Shown here: piece after piece, positions 17,397-24,977 of the stretch
Position numbering within the stretch: the stretch's first letter is position 1
Layout: every line of letters begins with the position of its first letter
Origin: Natrinema altunense
GTDB lineage: Archaea > Halobacteriota > Halobacteria > Halobacteriales > Natrialbaceae
Reading direction: 5' to 3'
Assembly: GCF_000731985.1 (NCBI RefSeq)
Contig: NZ_JNCS01000001.1
Location: 773,557-837,556, forward strand
Length of the DNA: 64,000 nucleotides
Program-made: the position numbers and the translations under genes
Notes under the pieces: generated by a model
The model's input: the letters and a program-made list of their open reading frames with translations, nothing else
The model's database searches: none
Told to the model about the DNA's origin: nothing

Positions 17397-18386
17397 TCAG
17401 TAGTAGACGTAGCCGTCGATATCAGCTTCCGTGTCGAAGTATTCTGGGTACATCTCGAAGTGCTTGTATTTGAGCGTATACTTGTGAATACCGGTACCGA
17501 GCATCCGGAATGGGACCGGCGGTTCCACTCCCATCCCGATGTAGGTGTCTCGGATTTGACAGAGTAGATGATGGACGAGGAACGCCCGGAATATCTCGAG
17601 CGAATCGATCACGGCTGTCGGGATCATCTCGATTACAGTATCGGGTTCGCGATCGAGATTCGCGACTCGTCCAACCGTTCGGTCGGGCTGGTCACCCCGA
17701 TGGTACATGTAGTACGGTTCGGAGATGTGATCAGGTCCGAACTGGCGGAAGTACTCGGGAGATGAAAACTCCACCGACTGGCTATCCGCGTCGGCACTCC
17801 CGTCGCTTTCGAGGAATCCGCCAAGCCGATCACCAAGCGTTCCGAACACGCCCGCTTCCTGCAATCTGCCGACGACCGCCGTCGCGAAGGACTCAGCACC
17901 GTTGGCGAACTCCTCGTGATACCCGCGAACGTCTTCGATCGTCGCATCGAGATAGACATCCTGCTTGTAGATTACCGTCTGGTTGTGTGGAACGGCCTCC
18001 TCGAGTTCGATCGGACGATCGACCGTGTCGTCGCCGTAGCTGCTGAATTGCTGGACGAGTGTGCCGAAGTGACGCTCGAACTCCGCGTCGTCCATCTCAC
18101 GGACGGTCGCTAGCGTCGCGGCGATGCGGTCGGGATTTCGCCGCGGCGGGAGCGTGTCGTACTCACGCTCGCGGTAGACGTGCCACTTGGCGTACTCTCG
18201 AGCCTGTGCGACCATCTCGTCTTCTCGATTTGTCCGTTTTGGTGGGTCGTCCGGGTAGCCGTCTTGTTGATGGTAAACTATGTCCCATCCCCCCTTTTCA
18301 ATTGATATTTCGTGGGTAATACCAGTATTATCTATGACATCAACACCGATTCCATCTTCATTTTCTCCGATTATCTCAGCCTCCAT
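17397..18386 (-). CDS. Unknown protein paired with truncated DUF4157 gene (cassette B partner)
   Basis: A 329-residue paralogue of the proteins at 15.5 and 19.2 kb, the most divergent and longest of the three. It shares the N-terminal block (EIIGENEDGIGVDVIDNTG, GGWDIVYHQQDGYPDD, EMVAQAREYAKWHV) and, later, LLCQIRDTYIGMGVEPP and FRMLGTGIHKY. The middle (VVGRLQEAGVFGTLGDRLGG) is an insertion absent from the other two. One-base TAATG overlap with the upstream truncated DUF4157 gene, and only 11 bases before cassette C. Function unknown. Confidence 0.75.
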   Translation of the reverse strand: MEAEIIGENEDGIGVDVIDNTGITHEISIEKGGWDIVYHQQDGYPDDPPKRTNREDEMVAQAREYAKWHVYREREYDTLPPRRNPDRIAATLATVREMDDAEFERHFGTLVQQFSSYGDDTVDRPIELEEAVPHNQTVIYKQDVYLDATIEDVRGYHEEFANGAESFATAVVGRLQEAGVFGTLGDRLGGFLESDGSADADSQSVEFSSPEYFRQFGPDHISEPYYMYHRGDQPDRTVGRVANLDREPDTVIEMIPTAVIDSLEIFRAFLVHHLLCQIRDTYIGMGVEPPVPFRMLGTGIHKYTLKYKHFEMYPEYFDTEADIDGYVYY

Positions 18387-19192
18387 TACGTCCTCACCCC
18401 AGTAGAATCGTTGTTCGATCCAGTCTTTCCTTCCGTTCTACTATTTTTCTCGCTCGAACCAAGGGCGGATTTGACCTTGGATGCAATGTCCGATCCACTC
18501 TGTTTGAGGTACTTGATGAGACCGCCACCGGTTTTCTCGACCGCATAGGCGAGGGTGACAGCAGCGGCGACCTTCGGCGCGTTCGTCCACATGAACTGAA
18601 GGGTTTCACCCCCGCCCTGCGCGAGAATCTCGCCAGCCACGCTCTGGAGTTGCTGAGGGTCGCCCATCGTTTTGACCGCATTGATTATCAGGTCCGCACT
18701 GCCGCCCGCAATGTCCGCGATGAGCGATTCGGCCTCCTGAAGAGTTGTCGGTACCGCCTCCATCGCGTCACTTGGGCTCTCCGGCATGGCCTCAGTAGCT
18801 GTTGCCGCAGCGGTGATTTTCAACGCTTCCTGGGCACCCGCCTCGGCTACCCCTGACTGACCGCCCTCGGCCATCTGTCCGCCAATGTGTTCGATGATCC
18901 GCTGTTGATTCTGAATCAGCGTCGCGATCGTCTCCCCGAGATTTCCATCATTGAACCCTCTAAAATTCAACTCAGCACCGCCGTTATCGCCGCCACTCGA
19001 AGACTGGGACCCACTACTACCGAACAACGAGCCCAGCCCCAACCGCTGGACATGAACGTCCGTTGTACTCATCCGTTGAACTCCCAACTCGCCACCCTGC
19101 ATTACTTGCTGAGCAGTTTCCTCGGCCTCCCGCTCTAACTGCGGATCAGGGTCGATCTCGAGGGCGGAATTGTTCTGTGGCAGTATCACCAT
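18386..19192 (-). CDS. DUF4157-family protein lacking its N-terminal domain (cassette B)
   Basis: A 268-residue protein that begins MVILPQNNSALEIDPDPQLE, aligning to the residues just after HELAHVRQQTGG in the full-length copies. The leader and the whole HELAH domain are therefore missing. The rest is homologous: GGELGVQRMSTTDVHVQR, then IATLIQNQQRIIEHIGG and VAEAGAQEALKI. It then diverges into an Ala/Gly-rich C-terminus ending in AYAVEKTGGGLIKYLKQSG. The ATG at 19192 may be fortuitous. The open frame and the coupled partner gene suggest it is either still used or only recently truncated. Confidence 0.7.
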   Translation of the reverse strand: MVILPQNNSALEIDPDPQLEREAEETAQQVMQGGELGVQRMSTTDVHVQRLGLGSLFGSSGSQSSSGGDNGGAELNFRGFNDGNLGETIATLIQNQQRIIEHIGGQMAEGGQSGVAEAGAQEALKITAAATATEAMPESPSDAMEAVPTTLQEAESLIADIAGGSADLIINAVKTMGDPQQLQSVAGEILAQGGGETLQFMWTNAPKVAAAVTLAYAVEKTGGGLIKYLKQSGSDIASKVKSALGSSEKNSRTEGKTGSNNDSTGVRT

Positions 19193-19216
19193 CTGTGTGA
19201 GAGTAGCTAGTTCAAG

Positions 19217-20068
19217 TTAGAAGAGACCCAAAATTTGGCCGAAGACACCAGCATTGAACGTATCCTCCGCTCGATAGCCCTTGATACTGGCATTATAGTT
19301 GTGGTAATCTGGGACGGAATCGCGGTTCATACACCGAACCATCATGTGGTCGGTTCCCGGACCGAGAACGCGATATTCTTCGGGTGGTTCTTCACCGCGA
19401 GCGAGGTAGCTATCCCGAATTTGGCATCGAAGGTGATAGATCAGAAACTCCCGGAACTGATCCCTGTTAATGTCGATGACAACGTGCTCGAGACGCGTAT
19501 CGGGTTTGCGGTCCGGATAGGGGTCGTCGCTACGAATGATACGATCATCGTTAATGTCGGCGTAGTACATTACGTGGACGCCGGAGGTAGCGTCGACAGT
19601 GCTCCCATCCTCGGTAAGGTAAACGTCGAGTTTGTGCTCACGATACTCGTTCATTGCCGCACCTGCAGGAACGGGATCCGGGTTTGGTTGTTCGATGGAA
19701 TCGTCATACGCCCCGGCCAGTTGCTGATAGTAGTGATGGAAGTAGCGCTTCAGGTCGTCGTCGGAGAGATTCTCGACTACGTCTTTGACCTGCTTGATCT
19801 GGTCACTCCGCAGATACCACGGGACAGTATCATATTCGGTCTTCCGAGCAACGTACCACTTGGCGTACTCCTGCGCTTGATCAACCATCTCGTTTTCCTC
19901 GCCCGTTCGCTTGTTTGGATTATCCGGATAAGCTGGAGATCCATGATAGACAACTTCACCAGATAAATTTTCAAATGTTATTTCATGTTCTTTATTTTTA
20001 TTATCGTTCACAAATACAATAGTATATCCATCATTAACTTCCTCATCATCTTCAAATTTAGCCATCAT
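19217..20068 (-). CDS. Unknown protein paired with DUF4157 gene (cassette A partner)
   Basis: A 283-residue paralogue, unassigned. The C-terminal 200 residues closely follow the cassette C partner (AGAAMNEYREHKLDVYLTED, TSGVHVMYYADINDDR, RCQIRDSYLARGEEPPE, GYRAEDTFNAGVFGQ). The first 45 residues (MMAKFEDDEEVNDGYTIVF) are different from the other two and the DNA encoding them is strikingly A/T-rich. It starts 6 bases after the stop of the DUF4157 gene. The sequence just after its stop resembles that after the cassette C partner. Confidence 0.75.
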   Translation of the reverse strand: MMAKFEDDEEVNDGYTIVFVNDNKNKEHEITFENLSGEVVYHGSPAYPDNPNKRTGEENEMVDQAQEYAKWYVARKTEYDTVPWYLRSDQIKQVKDVVENLSDDDLKRYFHHYYQQLAGAYDDSIEQPNPDPVPAGAAMNEYREHKLDVYLTEDGSTVDATSGVHVMYYADINDDRIIRSDDPYPDRKPDTRLEHVVIDINRDQFREFLIYHLRCQIRDSYLARGEEPPEEYRVLGPGTDHMMVRCMNRDSVPDYHNYNASIKGYRAEDTFNAGVFGQILGLF

Positions 20069-20074
20069 TATTAG

Positions 20075-21373
20075 TTACCTCCCAGGGTTTTTGCCACCCA
20101 TACTCTTCCCTTGATCAGCTACTGATTCAGATTTGAGCCCGAGAATGCCAAGCACCTTCTCGCGATTGTTGTAGATCGCCTGAAGCGCAGCACCGGACAG
20201 CGATCCGAGGAATTCGCCGAAGGGAAGTCCAGACTTTTTACCGGCTTCGGTCATCCCGATCTTGAGCGCTTCGCTGGTCCCGGCGTCAGCTACCTTTTCG
20301 AAGATGGTCGCCTCGTGTTTCGTGGACAAAGAGTTGACTTTGGCCTGGAGTTGTTTCTGATTCTCCGCGAGCGCAGAGAGACGCTCCTCAATACTGGACG
20401 TGTCACTGAGGTCTGTCAGCGATAATTTAGATTCGTCGCCATCACTGTATAACGTGTCCTTCACCGACGACAACCATCCCTGTCCTTTCTCTGATCGCTG
20501 CACGTGGACTTCCGTCTGCCCCAAGCACTGAATCCCAAGTTCACCCCCTTCCATCACCCGCTGGGCAGTCTCCTCGGCTTTCCGCTCTAACTGCGGATCA
20601 GGGTCGATCTCGAGGCCGAGATTCTCTTGGGGAAGCATCGACACCGCACCGCCGGTCTGCTGGCGGACGTGTGCGAGTTCGTGAGCGAGCACGTGTTGGC
20701 CTTCCGGCGACGACGGATCGTACTCGCCGGCATTAAACGCGACGTGATTCCCGACGGTGAACGCCCGTGCATTGATCTGGTCACACGCCTGGGCGGCTTT
20801 CGGGCCAGTGTGGATTCGAACGTCACCGAGTGAATCACCCATCCGATCTTCGACTGCCCGCTGAATAGACGTATCCAACGAGCGACCGGGTGAGGAGATC
20901 ACGTCTCGGACGGCATCGGGAACCTGCGTCTCACCGGCTGGACCCGTATCTTGGGCAGTCGCAGTACTGCGCTGCAGTGATGTCGGCCCGCCGTGACCGG
21001 CAACCCAGCGCTCGTCGGACTTCGGACTGCTGTTTTTCGACTGGGCGGACGGGCCGGCCTGGTCGGTCACTCGCTGGAGCAGGTCCGTCGACGACCCCAG
21101 TGAGCCGATCGCCTTCGGAGTACTGGTCTCGTCCGCTGACTCGGACACTGCCTCCGCGTGTTGGACGAGTTCGGGAGACGAGCCAAGTGCTCCCATCGAT
21201 CTCGGAGACCGGACCGGTTCCGAAGCTGTTGTCTCATCGCCGCTCAGTCGCTGAACCGATGCATCCGCGGGACCCAGCGATTTCGTTTCTACATCCTGAC
21301 GTACGTGTGAGGACGAGTTCGACTCAGCCTCGTCGTCGGATCGTCCCACCCGCGAGGAGTACGACTGTCCCAT
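20075..21373 (-). CDS. DUF4157 (eCIS core domain) protein, cassette A, full length
   Basis: A 432-residue protein, the longest of the three. The leader (residues 1-150) is polar and disordered. It contains two copies of a motif, MGALGSSPELVQ (60-71) and IGSLGSSTDLLQR (89-101), related to the SSAELLQR at the start of cassette C. DUF4157 spans about 155-245 with HELAH at 231-235, and a coiled-coil-like region and Ala/Gly-rich tail follow. DUF4157 is associated with eCIS effectors, and the LQR/VQR motifs recurring through the protein could be processing or docking sites (inference). It is divergent from the AAA+ ATPase over 105 bases. Confidence 0.88.
   Translation of the reverse strand: MGQSYSSRVGRSDDEAESNSSSHVRQDVETKSLGPADASVQRLSGDETTASEPVRSPRSMGALGSSPELVQHAEAVSESADETSTPKAIGSLGSSTDLLQRVTDQAGPSAQSKNSSPKSDERWVAGHGGPTSLQRSTATAQDTGPAGETQVPDAVRDVISSPGRSLDTSIQRAVEDRMGDSLGDVRIHTGPKAAQACDQINARAFTVGNHVAFNAGEYDPSSPEGQHVLAHELAHVRQQTGGAVSMLPQENLGLEIDPDPQLERKAEETAQRVMEGGELGIQCLGQTEVHVQRSEKGQGWLSSVKDTLYSDGDESKLSLTDLSDTSSIEERLSALAENQKQLQAKVNSLSTKHEATIFEKVADAGTSEALKIGMTEAGKKSGLPFGEFLGSLSGAALQAIYNNREKVLGILGLKSESVADQGKSMGGKNPGR
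20129..20990 (-). repeat. Long near-identical direct repeat, copy 2
   Basis: The counterpart of 16405-17266 in the same orientation. See that entry for extent and differences. Confidence 0.85.
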
Positions 21374-21478
21374 CGCTATATTATATCCGTCATTTCAGCC
21401 CCATCGTAATAATATTTGCCATTTAAAAGGCAGGTAAATTTTATCTCCTGACGGAGCATTTGCTGTGGTACTCGATGA
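21374..21478. promoter_or_regulatory. A/T-rich divergent promoter region between the DUF4157 array and the AAA+ ATPase
   Basis: Contains AATAATATTT (about 21411-21420), suited as a TATA box for the minus-strand array. It also has CATTTAAAAG and AAATTTTAT (21420-21445), suited to the plus-strand ATPase. Co-regulation of array and ATPase is likely from this layout. Confidence 0.5.
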
Positions 21479-23929
21479 ATGTCGTATGAAAATACACGAC
21501 TCCACCTTCTGGACGAACTCGAGCGAATCGAAGCACTCCTCGAGACGTACACCGCGACTACCGAGGGGATGTCCTCGAAAATCGATTCGGCTGCCGGGAC
21601 AGAGGTCGAGGAGACACACGATCCGACAACACTGACACCCCGATTGCCGGACGACACAGCCCAGCACATCGCCGACCGCGCAGCGCAAATCGACCAACGC
21701 TGCCGGGACACGCCTGCAGATGTTTCGCTTCGACTGCAAGTTCTGGCCGACCGATTCGACCTCTCGCGTGCACATCTCGATGTGTTCCTTCTCGCACTCG
21801 CGCCCGAAATCGATGCTAACTATCAGGATGTCTTCGGAAAACTGTACGGCGATGCGATAACGCATCCGACGGTCGGTATGATCGGTGATCTCTTCTCTCG
21901 CAGCGATGACCAGCAACTCGCCGCTACCGCACTCGTCGGTCCCGGCTCGCCACTGCGCCAACACGATCTGGTGAGCCTCTCTGATCCCGTCGGTTCCAGT
22001 CGCTCCCACCAGCATCGCCTCGTGACCGTCGATCAGCGACTCGTCTCGTATCTCGAGGGGCACGTCGACCTCGACCCCGCGCTCGAGCACGTGGCCACCC
22101 TCCCGACCCCCGATCGGACGCTCGAGGACCTCCAACTCGAGCCGGCCCTCCGAGACCGACTCGAGCGCGTCGACGCCGACTCGAGCGGCCGCTACTACTT
22201 CCACGGGCCGGACGACGACGAACGCGAGGCGGCGATCGGCGCGCTGGCGGACGACCGATTGCTCCGCGCCTCGCTACCGGCCGTGCTCGAGGCGGACGCC
22301 CTCGAACGACTCCACCGGGAGGCGCTTTTACAGGACTGTCCGGTCCACCTCACCGACGCCGACGTGCTCCGCGAGCGCGGGAGCGACCGCACGCTCGAGG
22401 AGGTGTTCGACCGGTTTGCCGACCTCCAGTGTGAGCTGTTCGTCACCGGAACCGAAGCGTGGCGGCCGACGGGAACGACCGTCGGTATCGACGCCATCAT
22501 CGAGTTTCCCCGGCCCTCCGTCGAGACGCGCCAGGCGTTCTGGGAAGCGCGAGCGGACGCCCTCCCCGCGGATCTCGAGCCGGCGGTGCTCGCGGGGACC
22601 TTCGAACTCACGCGGGGGCAACTCGAGGCGGCGCTGTCGACGGCACGGTCGCTGGCCGGTGGCGACGACCTCACGGCCGAGGACATCTACGAAGGCTGTC
22701 GCGCCCAGTCGGCCGACGGCCTCGGTGATCTCGCCCAGCGGATCGAACCCGCAAGCGACTGGGACGACATCCAGCTCCGCGAGAAGACCGACCGCGAACT
22801 CCGATTGATCCGCGACCACATCGCGAACCGGGCCCGCGTCTACAGCGAGTGGGGGTTCGCCGAGGAGTTCGCCCGCGGGACCGGCGTCGTCGCCCTCTTC
22901 AAGGGCACGTCCGGGACGGGGAAGACGATGGCCGCGGAGGTGCTGGCCAACGACGTCGGGATGGCGCTTTACAAGATCGACCTCTCGAGCGTCGTCTCGA
23001 AGTACATCGGCGAGACCGAGGAGAATCTGGAACGGATCTTCCAGGCCGCGGCTCACTCCAACGCGATCCTGCTGTTCGACGAGGCCGACTCGATCTTCGG
23101 CGACCGGGCGGAGGTGTCCGATGCGACCGACCGCTACGCTAACGTCGAGGTCAACTACCTCCTCCAGCGTATCGAGAGCTACGACGGCGTCGTCGTATTG
23201 ACCACCAATCACGCGTCGAATATCGACTCCGCGTTCGAGCGCCGGATCGACCACACGGTGACGTTTACGCGTCCGAAAGGACCCGTCCGCGAAGCGATCT
23301 GGGCGGGCGTCTTCCCCGACGACGCGCCGCTGGGCGACCTCGACTACGAGTTCCTCTCGGCGCTCGATCTCACCGGCGGCCAGATCAGGAAGATCGGCCA
23401 GACGGCCGCGATCTTGGCTGCGGGTGACAGCCGCCGCATCGAGATGCGCCACGTCGTCCGGGCGCTCGAGCAGGAGTTCGGCGTGCGGGGACAGCGCCTG
23501 CGGTCGATCGACTTCGGCGAGTACCGCCGCCACCTCCGGAGCGTCGACGACGACCGGGCGGGGACCGACGAACAGTCGACCGACGCCGACGAAGAGGCGG
23601 TCGGTCGGTCGCCGGAGGCCGTCGTCCGCCGGTTTTTCGAACTGTTAGACGCCGGTGAGGGCGACCGCGCCCACGAACTGTATCACTCCCGGACCCTCGC
23701 GCCGGAGTTCTCACAGAAGGAACTGGCGATGATCGCCCACGGCGACCTCTCGATCGCCGGCGAGATCGACCGCGTCCGCGACGATCACGACCGCGTCGTC
23801 CTCGAGTTCGAGCGCGAACTGAACGGCGATCGAACGGCGCGATCCTACGAACTGCGGCCGGAAGACGATCTCTGGCGGATCTTCAACGTCGAACGCGTCC
23901 GCGAGAGCGATGTCGTCGTGGACCGGTGA
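21479..23929 (+). CDS. AAA+ ATPase of the eCIS-associated type, with C-terminal NTF2-like domain
   Basis: An 816-residue protein. The N-terminal 130 residues are helical (DLSRAHLDVFLLALAPEID). Residues about 230-420 look like a degenerate first AAA module without Walker motifs. The active module has Walker A GTSGTGKT at 476-483, Walker B ILLFDEAD near 529-536, and sensor/arginine-finger segments VVVLTTNHASNIDSAFERR. The last 100 residues (AVVRRFFELLDAGEGDRAHE) resemble an NTF2/SnoaL fold. The architecture matches the ATPases encoded with bacterial and archaeal eCIS loci (Afp15-like), though homologues also occur elsewhere. Adjacency to DUF4157 genes supports the eCIS reading. The C-terminal NTF2-like addition is unusual to my knowledge. 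Confidence 0.85.
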   Translation: MSYENTRLHLLDELERIEALLETYTATTEGMSSKIDSAAGTEVEETHDPTTLTPRLPDDTAQHIADRAAQIDQRCRDTPADVSLRLQVLADRFDLSRAHLDVFLLALAPEIDANYQDVFGKLYGDAITHPTVGMIGDLFSRSDDQQLAATALVGPGSPLRQHDLVSLSDPVGSSRSHQHRLVTVDQRLVSYLEGHVDLDPALEHVATLPTPDRTLEDLQLEPALRDRLERVDADSSGRYYFHGPDDDEREAAIGALADDRLLRASLPAVLEADALERLHREALLQDCPVHLTDADVLRERGSDRTLEEVFDRFADLQCELFVTGTEAWRPTGTTVGIDAIIEFPRPSVETRQAFWEARADALPADLEPAVLAGTFELTRGQLEAALSTARSLAGGDDLTAEDIYEGCRAQSADGLGDLAQRIEPASDWDDIQLREKTDRELRLIRDHIANRARVYSEWGFAEEFARGTGVVALFKGTSGTGKTMAAEVLANDVGMALYKIDLSSVVSKYIGETEENLERIFQAAAHSNAILLFDEADSIFGDRAEVSDATDRYANVEVNYLLQRIESYDGVVVLTTNHASNIDSAFERRIDHTVTFTRPKGPVREAIWAGVFPDDAPLGDLDYEFLSALDLTGGQIRKIGQTAAILAAGDSRRIEMRHVVRALEQEFGVRGQRLRSIDFGEYRRHLRSVDDDRAGTDEQSTDADEEAVGRSPEAVVRRFFELLDAGEGDRAHELYHSRTLAPEFSQKELAMIAHGDLSIAGEIDRVRDDHDRVVLEFERELNGDRTARSYELRPEDDLWRIFNVERVRESDVVVDR

Positions 23930-24049
23930 GGGCCAACCGGTCTCGGCTCGTCCTCGCCGTGGGCCGGGGGATCGGAGCCGGCGGCCGATCCCGCCGTGCA
24001 TGCATTCGCGACCGGACATGTTTTCCCCCTTCCCCCCGAGGATGTGGCT

Positions 24050-24517
24050 ATGCAGGCATCCATCGACGCCGTTCGCGTCGCGGGGACCCCCGAAGGACCG
24101 GTCCCGGTCGTCGTCCTCGCGGTCGAGGGGGAAAGCGACGTCGTGCCGATCTTCATCGGATTCAGCGAGGCGACCAGCATCGCTCGCGGTCTCGAGGCCG
24201 AGGACATCGGGCGACCACTGACACACGACCTCCTGCTCGATGTCATGGAGGAACTGGGTAGCCGGATCGACCGGATCGTCGTCACCGAGATCGAGGAGCG
24301 CGACGACGGACAGGGCGGTACCTACATCGCCGACATCCACCTCCAGACGCCCCGCGGCGAGACGGTCATCGACGCCCGACCGAGCGATTCGCTCGCGCTG
24401 GCCGCCCGGACGAACGCGGCGATCGAGATCACGGAGGACGTCTTCGAGGACAGCCGAGACGACAGCGAGAAGTTCGACGAACTCGAAGACATCCGCAACG
24501 TGTCGGGTGAGCTCTAG
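24050..24517 (+). CDS. DUF151 / bifunctional-nuclease family protein
   Basis: A 155-residue protein starting MQASIDAVRVAGTPEGPVPV. Conserved segments are PIFIGFSEATSIARGLEA, PLTHDLLLDVMEELG and ARPSDSLALAARTNAAI, all typical of DUF151. A plant member has nuclease activity; archaeal and bacterial members are largely unstudied. The stop is followed directly by the hisE ATG with no gap, suggesting one transcription unit. Confidence 0.9.
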   Translation: MQASIDAVRVAGTPEGPVPVVVLAVEGESDVVPIFIGFSEATSIARGLEAEDIGRPLTHDLLLDVMEELGSRIDRIVVTEIEERDDGQGGTYIADIHLQTPRGETVIDARPSDSLALAARTNAAIEITEDVFEDSRDDSEKFDELEDIRNVSGEL

Positions 24518-24802
24518 ATGGACGACGTACTCGAGGACCTGTTCGCGGTCATCGAAGACCGGAAGGAACGGCTGCCCGAGGACTCCTACACCGCCTCGCT
24601 GTTCACCCACGAGAAAGGCGAGAACGAAGTGCTGGAGAAACTCGGCGAGGAGACGACCGAACTCGTGTTGGCCGCGAAAGACGACGATCGCGAGGAGATC
24701 GCCCACGAGAGCGCCGATATCGTCTACCACTTGCTCGTCCTGTTGGCGATGAAGGACATGGAACTGTCGGATCTCGAGGCCGAACTCGAGGCGCGGCGCT
24801 GA
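24518..24802 (+). CDS. hisE: Phosphoribosyl-ATP diphosphatase
   Basis: Second step of histidine synthesis: hydrolyses phosphoribosyl-ATP to phosphoribosyl-AMP. The 94-residue protein has the all-helical MazG-like pattern KLGEETTELVLAAKDDD and EEIAHESADIVYHLLVLL with the metal-binding acidic residues. Length and motifs are standard. It abuts the DUF151 gene. Confidence 0.95.
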   Translation: MDDVLEDLFAVIEDRKERLPEDSYTASLFTHEKGENEVLEKLGEETTELVLAAKDDDREEIAHESADIVYHLLVLLAMKDMELSDLEAELEARR

Positions 24803-24977
24803 CGGGAATCGCGGTTCGGCAGCGAGATCGAGTCCCACTATCGAGCGGCTGCTGCTTGCCGGGCCGATCGACCGCGGGTCGCGAACGTGTACCTTCATTG
24901 TGGGGTAGGTGCCATAGTCACTCGTTGCGGTATCGACAGGTCGGCCGCCGCGCCGACCGCGAACGGAGTGAGTCCAC

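Noticed and set aside
19190..19219. In-frame sequence upstream of the truncated DUF4157 copy reads LELATLTQ, resembling a decayed HELAHVRQ
   Set aside because: Much the same bases (CTTGAAC ... CTCACAC) also follow the stop of the cassette C partner gene, so it is shared 3' flank and not a remnant of the HELAH domain.
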